From positions 64,752,370-64,816,369 of the forward strand of contig CM043952.1 in assembly GCA_014529385.2 (NCBI GenBank): 64,000 bases of DNA, written 5' to 3'. The notes below the pieces were generated by a model that worked only from the letters and a program-made list of their open reading frames with translations, did no database searches and was not told the DNA's origin. The translations under genes and the position numbers were made by a program. Below, in pieces: positions 1 through 9,436 of this stretch (within the stretch, counting starts at the first letter, position 1; every line of letters begins with the position of its first letter). This stretch comes from Adiantum capillus-veneris. Lineage: Eukaryota; Streptophyta; Polypodiopsida; Polypodiales; Pteridaceae.

Positions 1-164
1 CCAAAATTGCAGAGTCGGATCTGCACTCGTCGAGACCACGTAGTCGAAAATGGCCTGCGCAGATCTTTGCCGAACGGTGGCCGTGTCTTCGCCTGTCGAA
101 TCTCACTCCAATCTGAGCAGGTGACTCTGGCTACCTACAAATGCTGACCCGAGCCTCGATCTGA

Positions 165-176
165 GCTCTGATACCA
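165..176 (-). promoter_or_regulatory. Primer binding site (initiator-Met type) of an element leaving the window to the left
   Basis: Read on the minus strand this is TGGTATCAGAGC, the plant retrotransposon primer site complementary to the 3' end of initiator tRNA-Met. It lies two bases inside the LTR at 179-370, so the body of this element runs leftwards past position 1 and only its 5' end is visible. Positions 1-164 are its untranslated leader; I see no domain there. Confidence 0.8.
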
Positions 177-178
177 GT

Positions 179-370
179 TGAAGGAGTACGAGCGGAAGTG
201 CGACATGAGAAAGAGTGCGAGAAGAAGAGCGCGACGATATGATGAACTCTCTTTACTGTAATGTGTAGAGCATAGTGAGTTCTTATTATTTTTTTACAAA
301 AGAATATGTGTACATACCTGGCGGCCCGCCCACTTACCTGGGCGACCACATTGGGCTTTATACCCCAACA
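179..370 (-). mobile_element. 5' LTR (192 bp) of a short-LTR retrotransposon inserted into Copia pol
   Basis: On the minus strand the segment starts TGTTGGGGTATAAAGCCC and ends CCTTCA, so it has the TG...CA ends of an LTR. A TATA box (GTATAAAG) lies close to its start and a tRNA-Met primer site follows directly. On the right it abuts the Copia coding sequence, which is open from 371. The other LTR and the far target duplication are outside the window, so the family and completeness cannot be stated. LTRs this short occur in TRIM elements and some Copia elements. Confidence 0.75.
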
Positions 371-2350
371 TAAACCAAAGCCAGTGATGATAGAAGATGA
401 GTATGAAGAGCAAGAGAATGTGCATAATATTATTGATAAGCCAGGACCATCAACAAGAACTATTTTAGGACCACATATGGCAGAGGAGAGTACAAGAAGT
501 TTCAACCCATGGACTGGTCGTTTGCGAGATAAGAAGCAAGACGAGAAAGACAAGAAGAAAGTGGTTGAGGAGAGTTCTGGAGATGAAATCCTCAATGAAG
601 AGGATGGTTTACCACATTTGAGGACGTCTGGCAGTAAGCATGCTGAGAAATATGTAACCCCATATGCAAGAGTTGAAGAGAACAGTGCACCACAGTTGAG
701 AAGATCAAAGAGGGTGCGTTATCTAGTTGATAGATTGACATACAACGGTTACATGCGTACACATTATGCATACATGGTTTCACGTGTGCAACATAAAGAG
801 CCTACATGTTTTCAAGAGGCAATTAGAAAAATAGAATGGGAGTCAGCTATGGATGATGAGATGGATGCTCTTGTGAAGAATGACACTTGGGATTTGGTTT
901 GCTTGCCAAGTGGAAAGAAAGCAATTGGTTCAAAATGGGTATACAAAGTCAAGTGCAAGTCAGATGGTAGTGTGGAAAGATACAAAGCGAAGCTTGTTGC
1001 TAAAGGTTATGCACAAACAAAAGGTCTTGATTATGATCAGACATTTAGTTCAGTTGCAAAGATGACAACAGTCAGATTGGTGATAGAAATGGCAAGTATG
1101 TACGGTTGGAAGTTACGGAAAATGGATGTCGATCATGCATTCTTGAATGGTGACTTGGAAGAAGAAGTTTATATGATACAGCCAGAGGGTTATCAACATC
1201 CAGAGTTTCCATATTATGTGTGTAAGTTGAAGAAAGCATTGTATGGTTTGAAGCAAGCATCTAGATCTTGGTGTGAAAAGATAACCAGATTCTTGAAGAA
1301 GATTGGATTTAAACAGTCTACTGCTGATCACTCATTGTTTTTGAAGCATGTTGATGAAGAGATCGTCGTTATTGTTATCTATGTTGATGACTTGATTCTC
1401 ACTGGAAGTCATGATGAGCAAATTTTGCATGTCAAGAAGAGTTTGTTGAGAGAATTTAACATGAAGGACCTTGGTGAGTTGAGATATTTTTTGGGAATTG
1501 AAATTGTTGACACTTTATCAGGAATTTGGATGATACAAAGACAATACGCATTGGATATGCTTGAGAAGTATGGAATGAAAGTGTGCAAACCGGTTGATAC
1601 ACCTCTTGATCAAAATGTGAAGTTGTTTGATGATGGACATTACATTGAGGATGTCATTATGTATCGCAAGATGGTTGGAAGTCTTATTTACTTGACAATA
1701 ACAAGGCCAGATTTGAGTTATGCAGTGGGTGTTGTGAGTCAATTCATGCAAAAGCTATGTAAAATTCATCTTGATGCAGTAAGACGGATTATGAGATATG
1801 TGAAATCCACTGTCAGTTATGGAATGTTTTATGAAAAGAATGGGAAGCTTTGTATTATGGTTACACAGATGCAGATTGGTCAGGAAATTTTATGGATAGA
1901 AGATCTACAAGCGGTTATGCATTTTCCATTGGCAATGGTATGATAAGTTGGAGTAGCAATAAGCAATCAACTGTAGCATTATCAAGTACAGAAGCTGAAT
2001 ATCGTGGAGCAGCTTTGGTAGCATGTGAAGAGTCATGGTTGAGAGTACTTATGGTAGACTTTGGTTTTGACTATCTTGGTAGTGTCATTATATATTGTGA
2101 CAATATTAGCAGCATCATGTTGGCAAAGAATCCAGTTTACCATGCTCGCACCAAACACATTGAAGTACATTATCACTTCATTAGAAAAAAAGTTTTGGCA
2201 GGTGAGATTGATTTGGTGTATGTGAAGACAAATGATCAAGTTGCGGATATATTTACAAAAGCTCTTGGAAAGGAGAAGTTTTGCTACTTTCATGAAGCAT
2301 TGGGAATCCATCATATCCAAGCTCATTCTGAGCTTGAGGGGGAGTGTTAA
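371..2350 (+). pseudogene. Copia polyprotein, C-terminal part: integrase tail, reverse transcriptase, RNase H (frameshifted)
   Basis: This is the 3' half of a Ty1/Copia polyprotein. The linker after integrase is open from 371. Reverse transcriptase begins near 840 and includes AIGSKWVYKVK, the LNGDLEEEVYM and LYGLKQASRSW blocks, and the catalytic YVDD at 1380-1391. RNase H follows with DADWSG, SSTEAEYR and the DN...ARTKHIEV block. One frameshift near 1845-1850 separates RT from RNase H: the RT frame ends at 1943, and the RNase H frame ends at the stop at 2348-2350. Gag, protease and most of integrase are missing because the element at 179-370 cut in. Sequence quality is otherwise good, so decay is fairly recent. 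In an active element the product would copy RNA into cDNA inside a cytoplasmic particle. Confidence 0.93.
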
Positions 2351-2567
2351 ATAATATGTCCGTTGTGCTATGGGCGGTCGGACACTGACTATACTATGTT
2401 GTAAATATACTTTGGATAATAGTTCAAAGAGAAGAAGAGTGAGAGCAGCACGTTGAATGGCTGCTCAGGATAACGATTGTGTGTGTGTGTGTGTCTCGAT
2501 GTGTGTTGGTGTGTGTGTGTAGTCTTCTATCCTACCTTCTCCACATCACCTACACACTCTACAGTCT
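2345..2567 (+). mobile_element. Probable 3' LTR of the Copia element
   Basis: A purine tract (GAGGGGGAG, 2336-2344) directly precedes TGTTAAATAATATGTCC, the usual layout of a Copia polypurine tract and 3' LTR; the LTR start overlaps the pol stop codon. The right end is set at a CA near 2567, where Gypsy gag-like coding begins. No second LTR is in the window, so the end is approximate. A (GT)n run lies at 2478-2520. Confidence 0.6.
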
Positions 2568-3595
2568 AGACAATCGCCAACTCCTCCCAAGAGGAAACGT
2601 TCAACCAAAAATCCTTCTCCTCGTCACTCTGAAAGGGAAGAGAGGAAACAAAGTTAGAAAAGGGCAACAAAGAGGTAACCCTCTTCTCCTTCTTCTTCAC
2701 CTTCCTCCTCTTTCGACGAAAGCTATGGCTATTCTCCTAGAGAATACAAGAGGGGAGGACATCGTAAATCATACCTTGCATGGCGAAGGTCACAAAAACT
2801 CAGAAAGTTCAAAGAGGGAGGAAAGAGTATCTCTTTTCTCACCTATGATGGCACCTTCGGTGCCACCGACAAAGTATTGGCCTTCATCCAGCAATTTGAT
2901 GCGGCCTTTGGAGATGAGGGCTTCATGGAGTCCTCCAAGGTACACCATGTAGCTATGCACTTACAAAAATTGGCTTGTCAATGGTGGGCTAGCCTTCATG
3001 GCAATGGCAAAGCCCCAAATACATGGAAAACTCTACGAGTTTCGATCATGAAGGAATTCCTTGCAAGCGATGCAAAGAACAAAGTGCTCACCGAATTGTG
3101 AAGTTTGAAGCTTCTCTCCCATGAGTCTATTCACAAATATGTGGACAAGTTTTGGGACTTACATCTCAAGGCTGCTGTCTTCCAAAAGATAGACTTTGCC
3201 GAGCAAAATCAACAGTTTTGTGCAGAATTACCTAAAGACATGGCCGAGTATGTCAACTCCCAATGGTCTGGTTCTATTACCAAAGTAATCCACCACACCA
3301 TGGTTTCTTCACGCATCAATTTTCCAGCAAGGGGCTAGACAAAAATTCAAGCCTATGGAAAACAAAGACAAAAATGATGCAAAGGGGAAAAACCAATGCC
3401 CAAAATTCTTCCCAAGGCGATTCCAACAACAATCGGTCCAAGGAGAAGGGAGTTTACAAAGGTAAAAACAAACTCTCTCCTAAAGAGCTTGAAGCTTTTG
3501 CCAAGGACCATAAATGTTTTAAGTGTGGGGAGCAAGGACATGGATATTGTTCTTGCCCCAAGAGAAATGCTTGCAATGAGACTCCTAGAGCTTCC
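2568..3595 (+). pseudogene. Gypsy gag (capsid domain plus zinc knuckle), broken
   Basis: This is the start of a Ty3/Gypsy coding region. A basic Ser/Pro-rich N-terminus (2577-2800) leads into a retrotransposon gag capsid domain (about 2830-3330) with FIQQFDAAFGDEGF, HLQKLACQWWASL and the HKYVDKFWDLHLKA block. A stop at 3099-3101 and frameshifts near 2880 and 3330 break it. A zinc knuckle CX2CX4HX4C (CFKCGEQGHGYCSC) is at 3515-3556. The gene is then interrupted at 3600/3601 by the 577-bp-LTR element and resumes with protease after 8924. The product would be the structural protein of the virus-like particle; this copy cannot make it. Confidence 0.88.
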
Positions 3596-3600
3596 ACCAT
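3596..3600. repeat. Target site duplication, left copy (ACCAT)
   Basis: ACCAT directly precedes the LTR at 3601 and recurs directly after the LTR at 8919 (8920-8924). A perfect 5-bp duplication is the signature of retroviral-type integration and fixes the element borders. Confidence 0.95.
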
Positions 3601-3850
3601 TGTGCGCTCCTTGCCGCACTGTCGAAGCAAGGGACTTGCCAATACACCGTATGCGAGCCACAAACGGCTCCAAGCACACAACAAGCCTAAACTAGCAAGC
3701 TCAAGAAAACAAAGGGTGTGTCACTCACCGCTCTACGCTCGCCTTCGTGGTGGATTCCTCGCCGCGATGAAGAAGAAGCTGCAGTCGTGCCGCGCTCAAC
3801 CGCTTCGCCGCCGTCGTGCCTTCGTAATGCTCGATCGCACACACACTCTC

Positions 3851-3881
<31 letters not shown>

Positions 3882-4177
3882 AGGAGGTGAAGAAGAAGAA
3901 GAAGATGGAGATGGAGCAAGAGCACTCTTCAATTGCACAAATGAGAGAATGAGTAAAAATTAGGTTTAGTTGGCTTTTATAGGAGCTCACCCCATTCACA
4001 CTTGGGCGCCCATGCTTAACCAACTAATCCCTTGAATGTCCAAGTTAAAGTGCGCCTCTCATCGACGATCACTCTACCTTTCCCTATTGGTCCGACAAGC
4101 CCGGTACCTGACTCTACCAAATACATAATACGCGTCCATCGTAGGTGATGGGTGTCCGTGTGCCGTGAGGGTTAACA
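3601..4177 (-). mobile_element. 3' LTR (577 bp) of the young element
   Basis: On the minus strand it begins TGTTAACCC and ends GCGCACA. It contains a (CT)n/(CA)n tract at 3848-3880 and a TATA-like CTATAAAA (reverse complement of 3974-3982). It matches 8343-8919 apart from one base. The open frames inside it are chance translations of LTR sequence. Confidence 0.95.
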
Positions 4178-4190
4178 TGCCCCCCTTCCT
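4178..4190 (-). promoter_or_regulatory. Polypurine tract of the young element
   Basis: On the minus strand this reads AGGAAGGGGGGCA, directly before the 3' LTR. This is the purine-rich primer for plus-strand DNA synthesis and shows that the element lies on the minus strand. Confidence 0.85.
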
Positions 4191-5803
4191 GATGTAGATT
4201 CCGTCCTCGGAAGCTATTGAGTTGAAGCTGGTTCGTCGAGGTGGAAGAGCATTTGAGATGAATGTCCTTAGCCTTCTTCAGTCACTGCAAAATCAAACAA
4301 CATTGGCACAGTAATTGCATTCTCTTAAAAAGCATATGCAGTTTTAGGTAGACACATTGATTGGTCAAAGAATTTCAAACAATTTGGTAGCAATGAACAT
4401 TAAATTGCAATGTAATCAAATGCATAAACAGATGTAAAGGTAGAAAATTAAACAAGTCTGGGGTTGCTAATTTGATGGTCGAAAAGCACTAGAGATCGAA
4501 TATTAATACCATGGGTAAGCTTCTTAACTTTCTGTGGTCAATTAAGTTGTTTAATCGCGAGAGCCAAGTATTCATGTTCAAGGGCTGACTAGAGGCTATA
4601 TCTAGAAAACTTTGTAGTTAAGCTACCATAAAAGGAATTTCTCATGAAATCATCGCCTGGCTGATTACTTTTTCTTTGACCCCAAGGTCTTTTCACACTG
4701 ATTCAATTTTGATGTGTGTGCTTATTTTGTATGCCTTGGGTTTTTTGCTTTTCAAGGAAAAGCGCCCACGCTGGGAACCTCTAGGGCTCTAGTACCATAG
4801 GCAATACATGTGAGTGAAGTACCAAATCAAGCTGAGACTTCTCTTCCAGCTTAAAATTTTACATTGTGGCACTTTGATTTTTTGTTTGTTCATTTTCAGC
4901 ATTTTAATTTTGTAACTTTGGGGGATCATTTAACACTGTTACCCTCCCCAGGCTCATCACATTAGTAAACTCCCTTTATAATACTTAAGCTAAAGGTCAA
5001 TAGGGTCAAGCCCACTAGAAAGCCCTAGTACATTTCATACAATGCTGCCTAAATCGGATTAAGAACCTAAGTAACCATTGTTTATTAGGAAGGCATTCCC
5101 CATGGTATTAAGAGAAGATTTCTAATACCTAGCTTGGTCAAACTAGCTTAGTCGGACTGCTTGATTTTTACACCTAAACAAGTGATTATGACAAAAGATT
5201 GCATTGAATTAAATGTTGGATACTAAGCAAATGCACTGAATATTATGCTACCAATCACAATCAAAGCAGACAAACATGGATGCAAAAAAGATAAGGGCAA
5301 TGCTAATGGACAAGAAACACCTGTTTGTGTTGATGGTCGCGCTTGATATGAAGTGTAAACGAGAGAAAGGTTCCATGAAGGTCCAAATCCTATCAATAGC
5401 AACACGCTCCTGTACACACTAGGAAACAAAAGGAATACCTCCAGGAGGCACATCAGTGGGAAAAGAGATCTTTGCTAATCACTCAACTCTAAAACAGAAA
5501 CACTCCTATCGTACTAATCTTACCTACCCTCCATCACTCAAGTGATGAGGATCAAAGGTGTTTTATGGCATAGGTTTCTGTTTCACTGTACCAGATGTGA
5601 CATGTGTAGGTCTGAGTCAATGTTTTGCTTTTATTGTGCATACTCGTTTGCTAATTGCTCTTGCTCCTTTTTTTTTTTTTTGTGAGTATAAAGCTTTATA
5701 TGTACATTCCCTAAGATTGGAATTGAGAGGTCAGGGAAAAAGGTTGAGAGGGAAACAAATGAATGATGACTATCAGCAAACACTCCCCCCTTCCTTGGGT
5801 AGA
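4191..5803 (-). other. Non-coding internal region of the young element
   Basis: This is about 1.6 kb between the ORF stop and the polypurine tract. Frames on both strands are short and carry no RT, RNase H or integrase motif. The base composition is even and there is no clear tandem repeat. This is the part where a complete element would carry pol. Its role, if any (packaging or folding), is unknown. Confidence 0.6.
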
Positions 5804-7327
5804 TCATACCGTTTGAAATGAGCTTGTCACCCTTTGAAACCAATTGTTCCAGTTGGTAATAGGTGAGGATTTTTGCCAGTAGTTTTCTATTACCCTAGGT
5901 GCCTTGTCAAGCTGCAAGGGTGGTAAGGTACTCTCCCAGGATCGAACTTGAAGTGGTTCATTAGGTGATTCTTGAACACTGGGAGGTGTGGATTCTTTTG
6001 TAGCTTCATTGAGGTCCACTACTATAGATGGAGGCGGTGTAGAAGCTTTTACCTCTATGGATGTATTACATGATGAGCTAGAATCTTCCTGGGACTCCCC
6101 CCTTCCTGAGCTAGGTGGAACAAATCGTTCTTTCTTTGGTACCCAAACTAGCTCGGGAGCGGTTGTGTAGCATTCTGTGATTTTTTTCTTTTCACGATCA
6201 TTGATTCGTTTTAGAGCTACGGGATTGGGCTCACTTGGGTCAGGTGATAGGTAAGAGCACAATCTACGTTTTGGCACCCAGATTTGATCATTTCCTTGAT
6301 AGTAGCCTTGGGCTTCCAATAGTCGTTTAGGAATCCAACGCAGCGTTTCTTTACATTTCTTGGAGTGAGTGGTACGGTTCTTACTAGGTTTCCGTGTTTT
6401 TGCATCAACCATGCTCACTACAGAGGTTTTAGGGACCCACTTGTATGTTTTCTCTGTTATATTAGGATGGTTCTTGTGTGTCTCAAGCTTTCTTTCAACT
6501 ACATTAGTTGAAGCTCTAGAGAGTTGGGCTATGGGGACGTATGGTTCAACCTCCTGGACATGCAATGTCTTGGGTTTTATTTCCTTGGGCAATATCTCAG
6601 GGACTATGGCTTGAGTGGTAGGGCTAAGAGTTGGTTTTTGCGTTGTAACACCCCCAGTCCCCCAATCAATAGTGCATTTGGTGGCTATCATCCACGTGCG
6701 GCCTAGGTTTATATTACCCTCCATAGTTCCAGTAGGCATGACCAAAAAGTCTTGAGCTACCACCCCATTGTCATAACTGACAGAAGTGTGCCAGAGTCCA
6801 AAAACCGCAGTTTTTTTCTTGTTGACACCCTTGACTTGGATAATACTCTCAGATAGAGGTGGCTTCCCTAACTGACACCACACCCCATAGGATAGCAGAT
6901 TGTATTTAGCACCCGTGTCCAATAAGGCGTTATATAGCACTTTTCCATAGGCACTATTTAACTCAATGGGGTATCGTAGAGGTGTGTCAGAGTCCAACCC
7001 ATCCTCTTCGTGTGCTCCATTTGCATCAGGTTCCGAGCGAGTAGCTCTACCTAATGTTTCCATGAAACGGCTAAACATACTAGTACTAGGCTGTGGAGCT
7101 TCGGGAGGTGCATGGCCTTCTCTCTCAGTGTTTTGGGTAGGGTATGCTTCCATGATTTCTGAGTCGGAGGAGGAATCACTAGCGGCTAGTTTAGGGTCTT
7201 GGGTGGTGCTACCTTGTGTCCTCGCTGAGGGTCTAGAGCTTATCGTGGATGGGTAATGGGTGTCCGTATGAACAGAGGCACTCTCAATATGCTCGTGTTC
7301 TAGCACCCGCCCAGAGCGTAAGTGCAT
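5804..7327 (-). CDS. 507-aa retropepsin-like (gag-protease type) protein of the young element
   Basis: This is an intact ATG-to-stop frame of 507 codons, the only long ORF in the element. Residues 1-110 are Ser/Glu-rich and probably disordered; the MHLRSGR start resembles the basic opening of many Gypsy polyproteins. Residues 118-225 look like a pepsin-type retroviral protease fold: catalytic LLDTGA at 135-140, hydrophobic strands after it, and NLGRTWM at 207-213 in the place of the usual ILG-x-W-L motif. Residues 297-398 hold four copies of W-[VI]-P-K (297-300, 331-334, 350-353, 395-398) in a basic context. The tail is Ser/Pro-rich. No zinc knuckle or polymerase domain is present. The protease assignment is from motif only; the W-P-K region may bind nucleic acid or protein, but that is inference. 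The frame is intact in an element whose LTRs are almost identical, so it may be expressed. Confidence 0.8.
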   Translation of the reverse strand: MHLRSGRVLEHEHIESASVHTDTHYPSTISSRPSARTQGSTTQDPKLAASDSSSDSEIMEAYPTQNTEREGHAPPEAPQPSTSMFSRFMETLGRATRSEPDANGAHEEDGLDSDTPLRYPIELNSAYGKVLYNALLDTGAKYNLLSYGVWCQLGKPPLSESIIQVKGVNKKKTAVFGLWHTSVSYDNGVVAQDFLVMPTGTMEGNINLGRTWMIATKCTIDWGTGGVTTQKPTLSPTTQAIVPEILPKEIKPKTLHVQEVEPYVPIAQLSRASTNVVERKLETHKNHPNITEKTYKWVPKTSVVSMVDAKTRKPSKNRTTHSKKCKETLRWIPKRLLEAQGYYQGNDQIWVPKRRLCSYLSPDPSEPNPVALKRINDREKKKITECYTTAPELVWVPKKERFVPPSSGRGESQEDSSSSCNTSIEVKASTPPPSIVVDLNEATKESTPPSVQESPNEPLQVRSWESTLPPLQLDKAPRVIENYWQKSSPITNWNNWFQRVTSSFQTV

Positions 7328-7706
7328 GTGCTTTTGATACCCTAAGGTGTCAAAAAGCTGCTCTAGGAGGCCTTGTGACTAGTTTTTAGCGTGTCTTTTG
7401 TTTGTTTTTTTGCTAGATTTTTTTGAGCGTGTCGTGGAATGGGCCGTGTGATAGCTCAAAACGAGCGTATCGGTCAGAGGGTCGTGCCGTGCTTTACAGC
7501 CCTCCGTTTGGTCACTCTATGCCCTCGGAATCCCTAAAACTGTCAATTTCCAGTAGGGAACTAGGCCCAAACTAGAAAGTCTAAGGGTGCAAGTGGGAAG
7601 AGAAAGGAGGAGAGTGGAGGACTTGTCCCACATGCCCTCATTCTCTCTTGAGGGAGTAGGGTATATATATAAGAGTGAGTCTAGTATATATCATAAGACT
7701 GAGGAC

Positions 7707-7741
7707 TGAGGCCTGGGCCTGGGCCTGGGCCTGGGCCTGGG
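7707..7741. repeat. GGGCCT hexanucleotide tandem repeat
   Basis: About five copies of GCCTGG followed by a doubled GATCCC unit lie in the leader of the young element, between its primer site and ORF. It may form GC-rich structure in the leader RNA. Confidence 0.85.
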
Positions 7742-7934
7742 ATCCCGATCCCGATCTATCTTTTATACAAACCAACCCGTCCGTTTTAAGAGTCATGTTT
7801 TTTATTTTCGAAAAATTTCGCCGCCCACTCACTCGCGTTTTTTATTTCCGAATTTTTTTATTTTATTTTTTTATTTTTATTTTTCTCGAAATTTTTTTTT
7901 TTTTTTCTCAAAAAACTTTTTTCCCCAAAAAATT

Positions 7935-8230
7935 ATTTTTTTTGTTTTTTTTTTTTTAATGCAGAAAAACGCAAAAAAAACAGAAATTGCAGAAAACTGA
8001 CAGAAAAACGCAGAAAATGCAGAAAATGCAGAAAAACCGCAAAAAAATGCAGAAAATGCACAGAAATTGCTAAAAATGCAGAAAATGCAGAAAAACGCAG
8101 AAAAAACGCAGAAATTGCAGAACTTGACAGAAATTGATCACGCCGAACTTGAAATTGCAGAAATTGAAAAACGCAGACAATAGCAGAAATTGAAACTTGA
8201 CAGCAAATGCAGAAAACGCAAAAAACAGAA
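7935..8230. repeat. Degenerate GCAGAAA-type repeat array in the leader
   Basis: Some 25 imperfect copies of a 9-11 bp unit (GCAGAAAAC, GCAGAAATT, GCAGAAAATGC) run through the leader next to the primer site, preceded by a T-rich stretch (7850-7960). On the sense (minus) strand it is a pyrimidine-rich TTTCTGC array. It holds no gene. Arrays in the leader, close to where packaging signals usually lie, are known in some non-autonomous plant elements. Confidence 0.8.
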
Positions 8231-8319
8231 ATCTCCACACACCCCTTCCCTGCCTTTCCTATGATACAAATTGCACCACAAGGAAGCGTAAAGTGCTAAC
8301 CGAGCTTAGTGTAGGGCAT

Positions 8320-8338
8320 ATCCCCGGCAGCGGCGCCA
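8320..8338 (-). promoter_or_regulatory. Primer binding site (tRNA-Asp type)
   Basis: On the minus strand it reads TGGCGCCGCTGCCGGGGAT, complementary to the 3' end of plant tRNA-Asp(GUC) except for one base. Four A bases on the plus strand (8339-8342) separate it from the 5' LTR. Asp-type primer sites are common in plant Gypsy elements, so the missing pol is probably supplied by a Gypsy relative. Confidence 0.88.
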
Positions 8339-8342
8339 AAAA

Positions 8343-8592
8343 TGTGCGCTCTTTGCCGCACTGTCGAAGCAAGGGACTTGCCAATACACCGTATGCGAGC
8401 CACAAACGGCTCCAAGCACACAACAAGCCTAAACTAGCAAGCTCAAGAAAACAAAGGGTGTGTCACTCACCGCTCTACGCTCGCCTTCGTGGTGGATTCC
8501 TCGCCGCGATGAAGAAGAAGCTGCAGTCGTGCCGCGCTCAACCGCTTCGCCGCCGTCGTGCCTTCGTAATGCTCGATCGCACACACACTCTC

Positions 8593-8623
<31 letters not shown>

Positions 8624-8919
8624 AGGAGGTGAAGAAGAAGAAGAAGATGGAGATGGAGCAAGAGCACTCTTCAATTGCACAAATGAGAGAATGAGTAAAA
8701 ATTAGGTTTAGTTGGCTTTTATAGGAGCTCACCCCATTCACACTTGGGCGCCCATGCTTAACCAACTAATCCCTTGAATGTCCAAGTTAAAGTGCGCCTC
8801 TCATCGACGATCACTCTACCTTTCCCTATTGGTCCGACAAGCCCGGTACCTGACTCTACCAAATACATAATACGCGTCCATCGTAGGTGATGGGTGTCCG
8901 TGTGCCGTGAGGGTTAACA
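8343..8919 (-). mobile_element. 5' LTR (577 bp) of the young element
   Basis: This is the partner of 3601-4177. On the minus strand a CTATAAAA TATA box (8716-8724) would start the element RNA, leaving roughly 370 bp of R/U5 before the primer site. The ACCAT target duplication follows at 8920-8924. Confidence 0.95.
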
Positions 8920-8924
8920 ACCAT

Positions 8925-9436
8925 CGAAGCTCCAAAAGAGGATGCTCATTGCAAATGTGCAACACCTCTCTTTTATGCTTGGAGAAAGGTAAGGGAGCAT
9001 GATGCCTTCATCTTGTTGGACCCTGGCTCTACTCACAACATCATATCAATGGAGTTGTCCCACCAAGTTGGGCATTCAAGCTTTTGAGATGGGAGATGTT
9101 GTAATGGACGACACTGCTTTCAAGGGACAGCGAGCCTCTGTTACTCCCTCGATTGATAATTTGAGGCTCCATGTACAAATCTATGTTGACAAAGAAGACT
9201 TTTTCATATCTCCTCTCCAACATGAGGATGCTATCCTAGGGGCACCATGGTTCAACCGCATGGCTGCCAACATGAAGTTCCCTGAAAGGAGAATCTACTT
9301 CACCTACAGGGGAAAGAACATGTATATAGATGCTAGTGAGGTTGGTCATACTATACCACTTGTAAATTCACTTGCTTTTGATAAATCAATGAAGATCTCT
9401 ATTTTTGCGTACATGATTTTTGTTAAAGATTCCTAA
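8925..9436 (+). pseudogene. Gypsy protease region (resumes after the insertion)
   Basis: This continues the gag at 2568-3595. In one frame 8998-9075 reads DAFILLDPGSTHNIIS, the active-site loop of a Gypsy aspartic protease, but the catalytic D-S-G is D-P-G here. A frameshift moves the rest to the frame open to 9436, which holds VQIYVDKEDFFISPLQ and ILGAPWFNR, the C-terminal flap strand and ILG-x-W motif. It is not functional because of the frameshift and the P in the active-site triplet. Confidence 0.82.

Larger units (their letters stand above)
3601..8919 (-). mobile_element. Complete young non-autonomous LTR retrotransposon (5319 bp)
   Basis: Two 577-bp direct repeats (3601-4177 and 8343-8919) bound the element, and ACCAT duplications flank it. 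Read on the minus strand it has: 5' LTR (8343-8919), a primer site matching tRNA-Asp (8320-8338), a repeat-rich leader, one long ORF (7327 to 5804), about 1.6 kb with no recognisable coding, a polypurine tract (4178-4190) and the 3' LTR. I find no reverse transcriptase, RNase H or integrase, so it must use enzymes from another element. The LTRs differ at only one base that I can see (C at 3610, T at 8352), which marks a very recent insertion. It lies in the zinc-knuckle end of an older Gypsy gag. Confidence 0.95.

Noticed and set aside
3718-4023. Open frames on both strands inside the 577-bp LTRs (also at 8460-8765)
   Set aside because: They repeat identically in both LTRs, depend on CT/CA tracts for their Arg/Glu or Ser/Leu runs, and lie in non-coding LTR DNA.
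8999-9436. An intact small secreted or novel protein
   Set aside because: Its C-terminal half carries the Gypsy protease ILGAPWF motif and the neighbouring frame holds the active-site loop, so it is a frameshifted protease.
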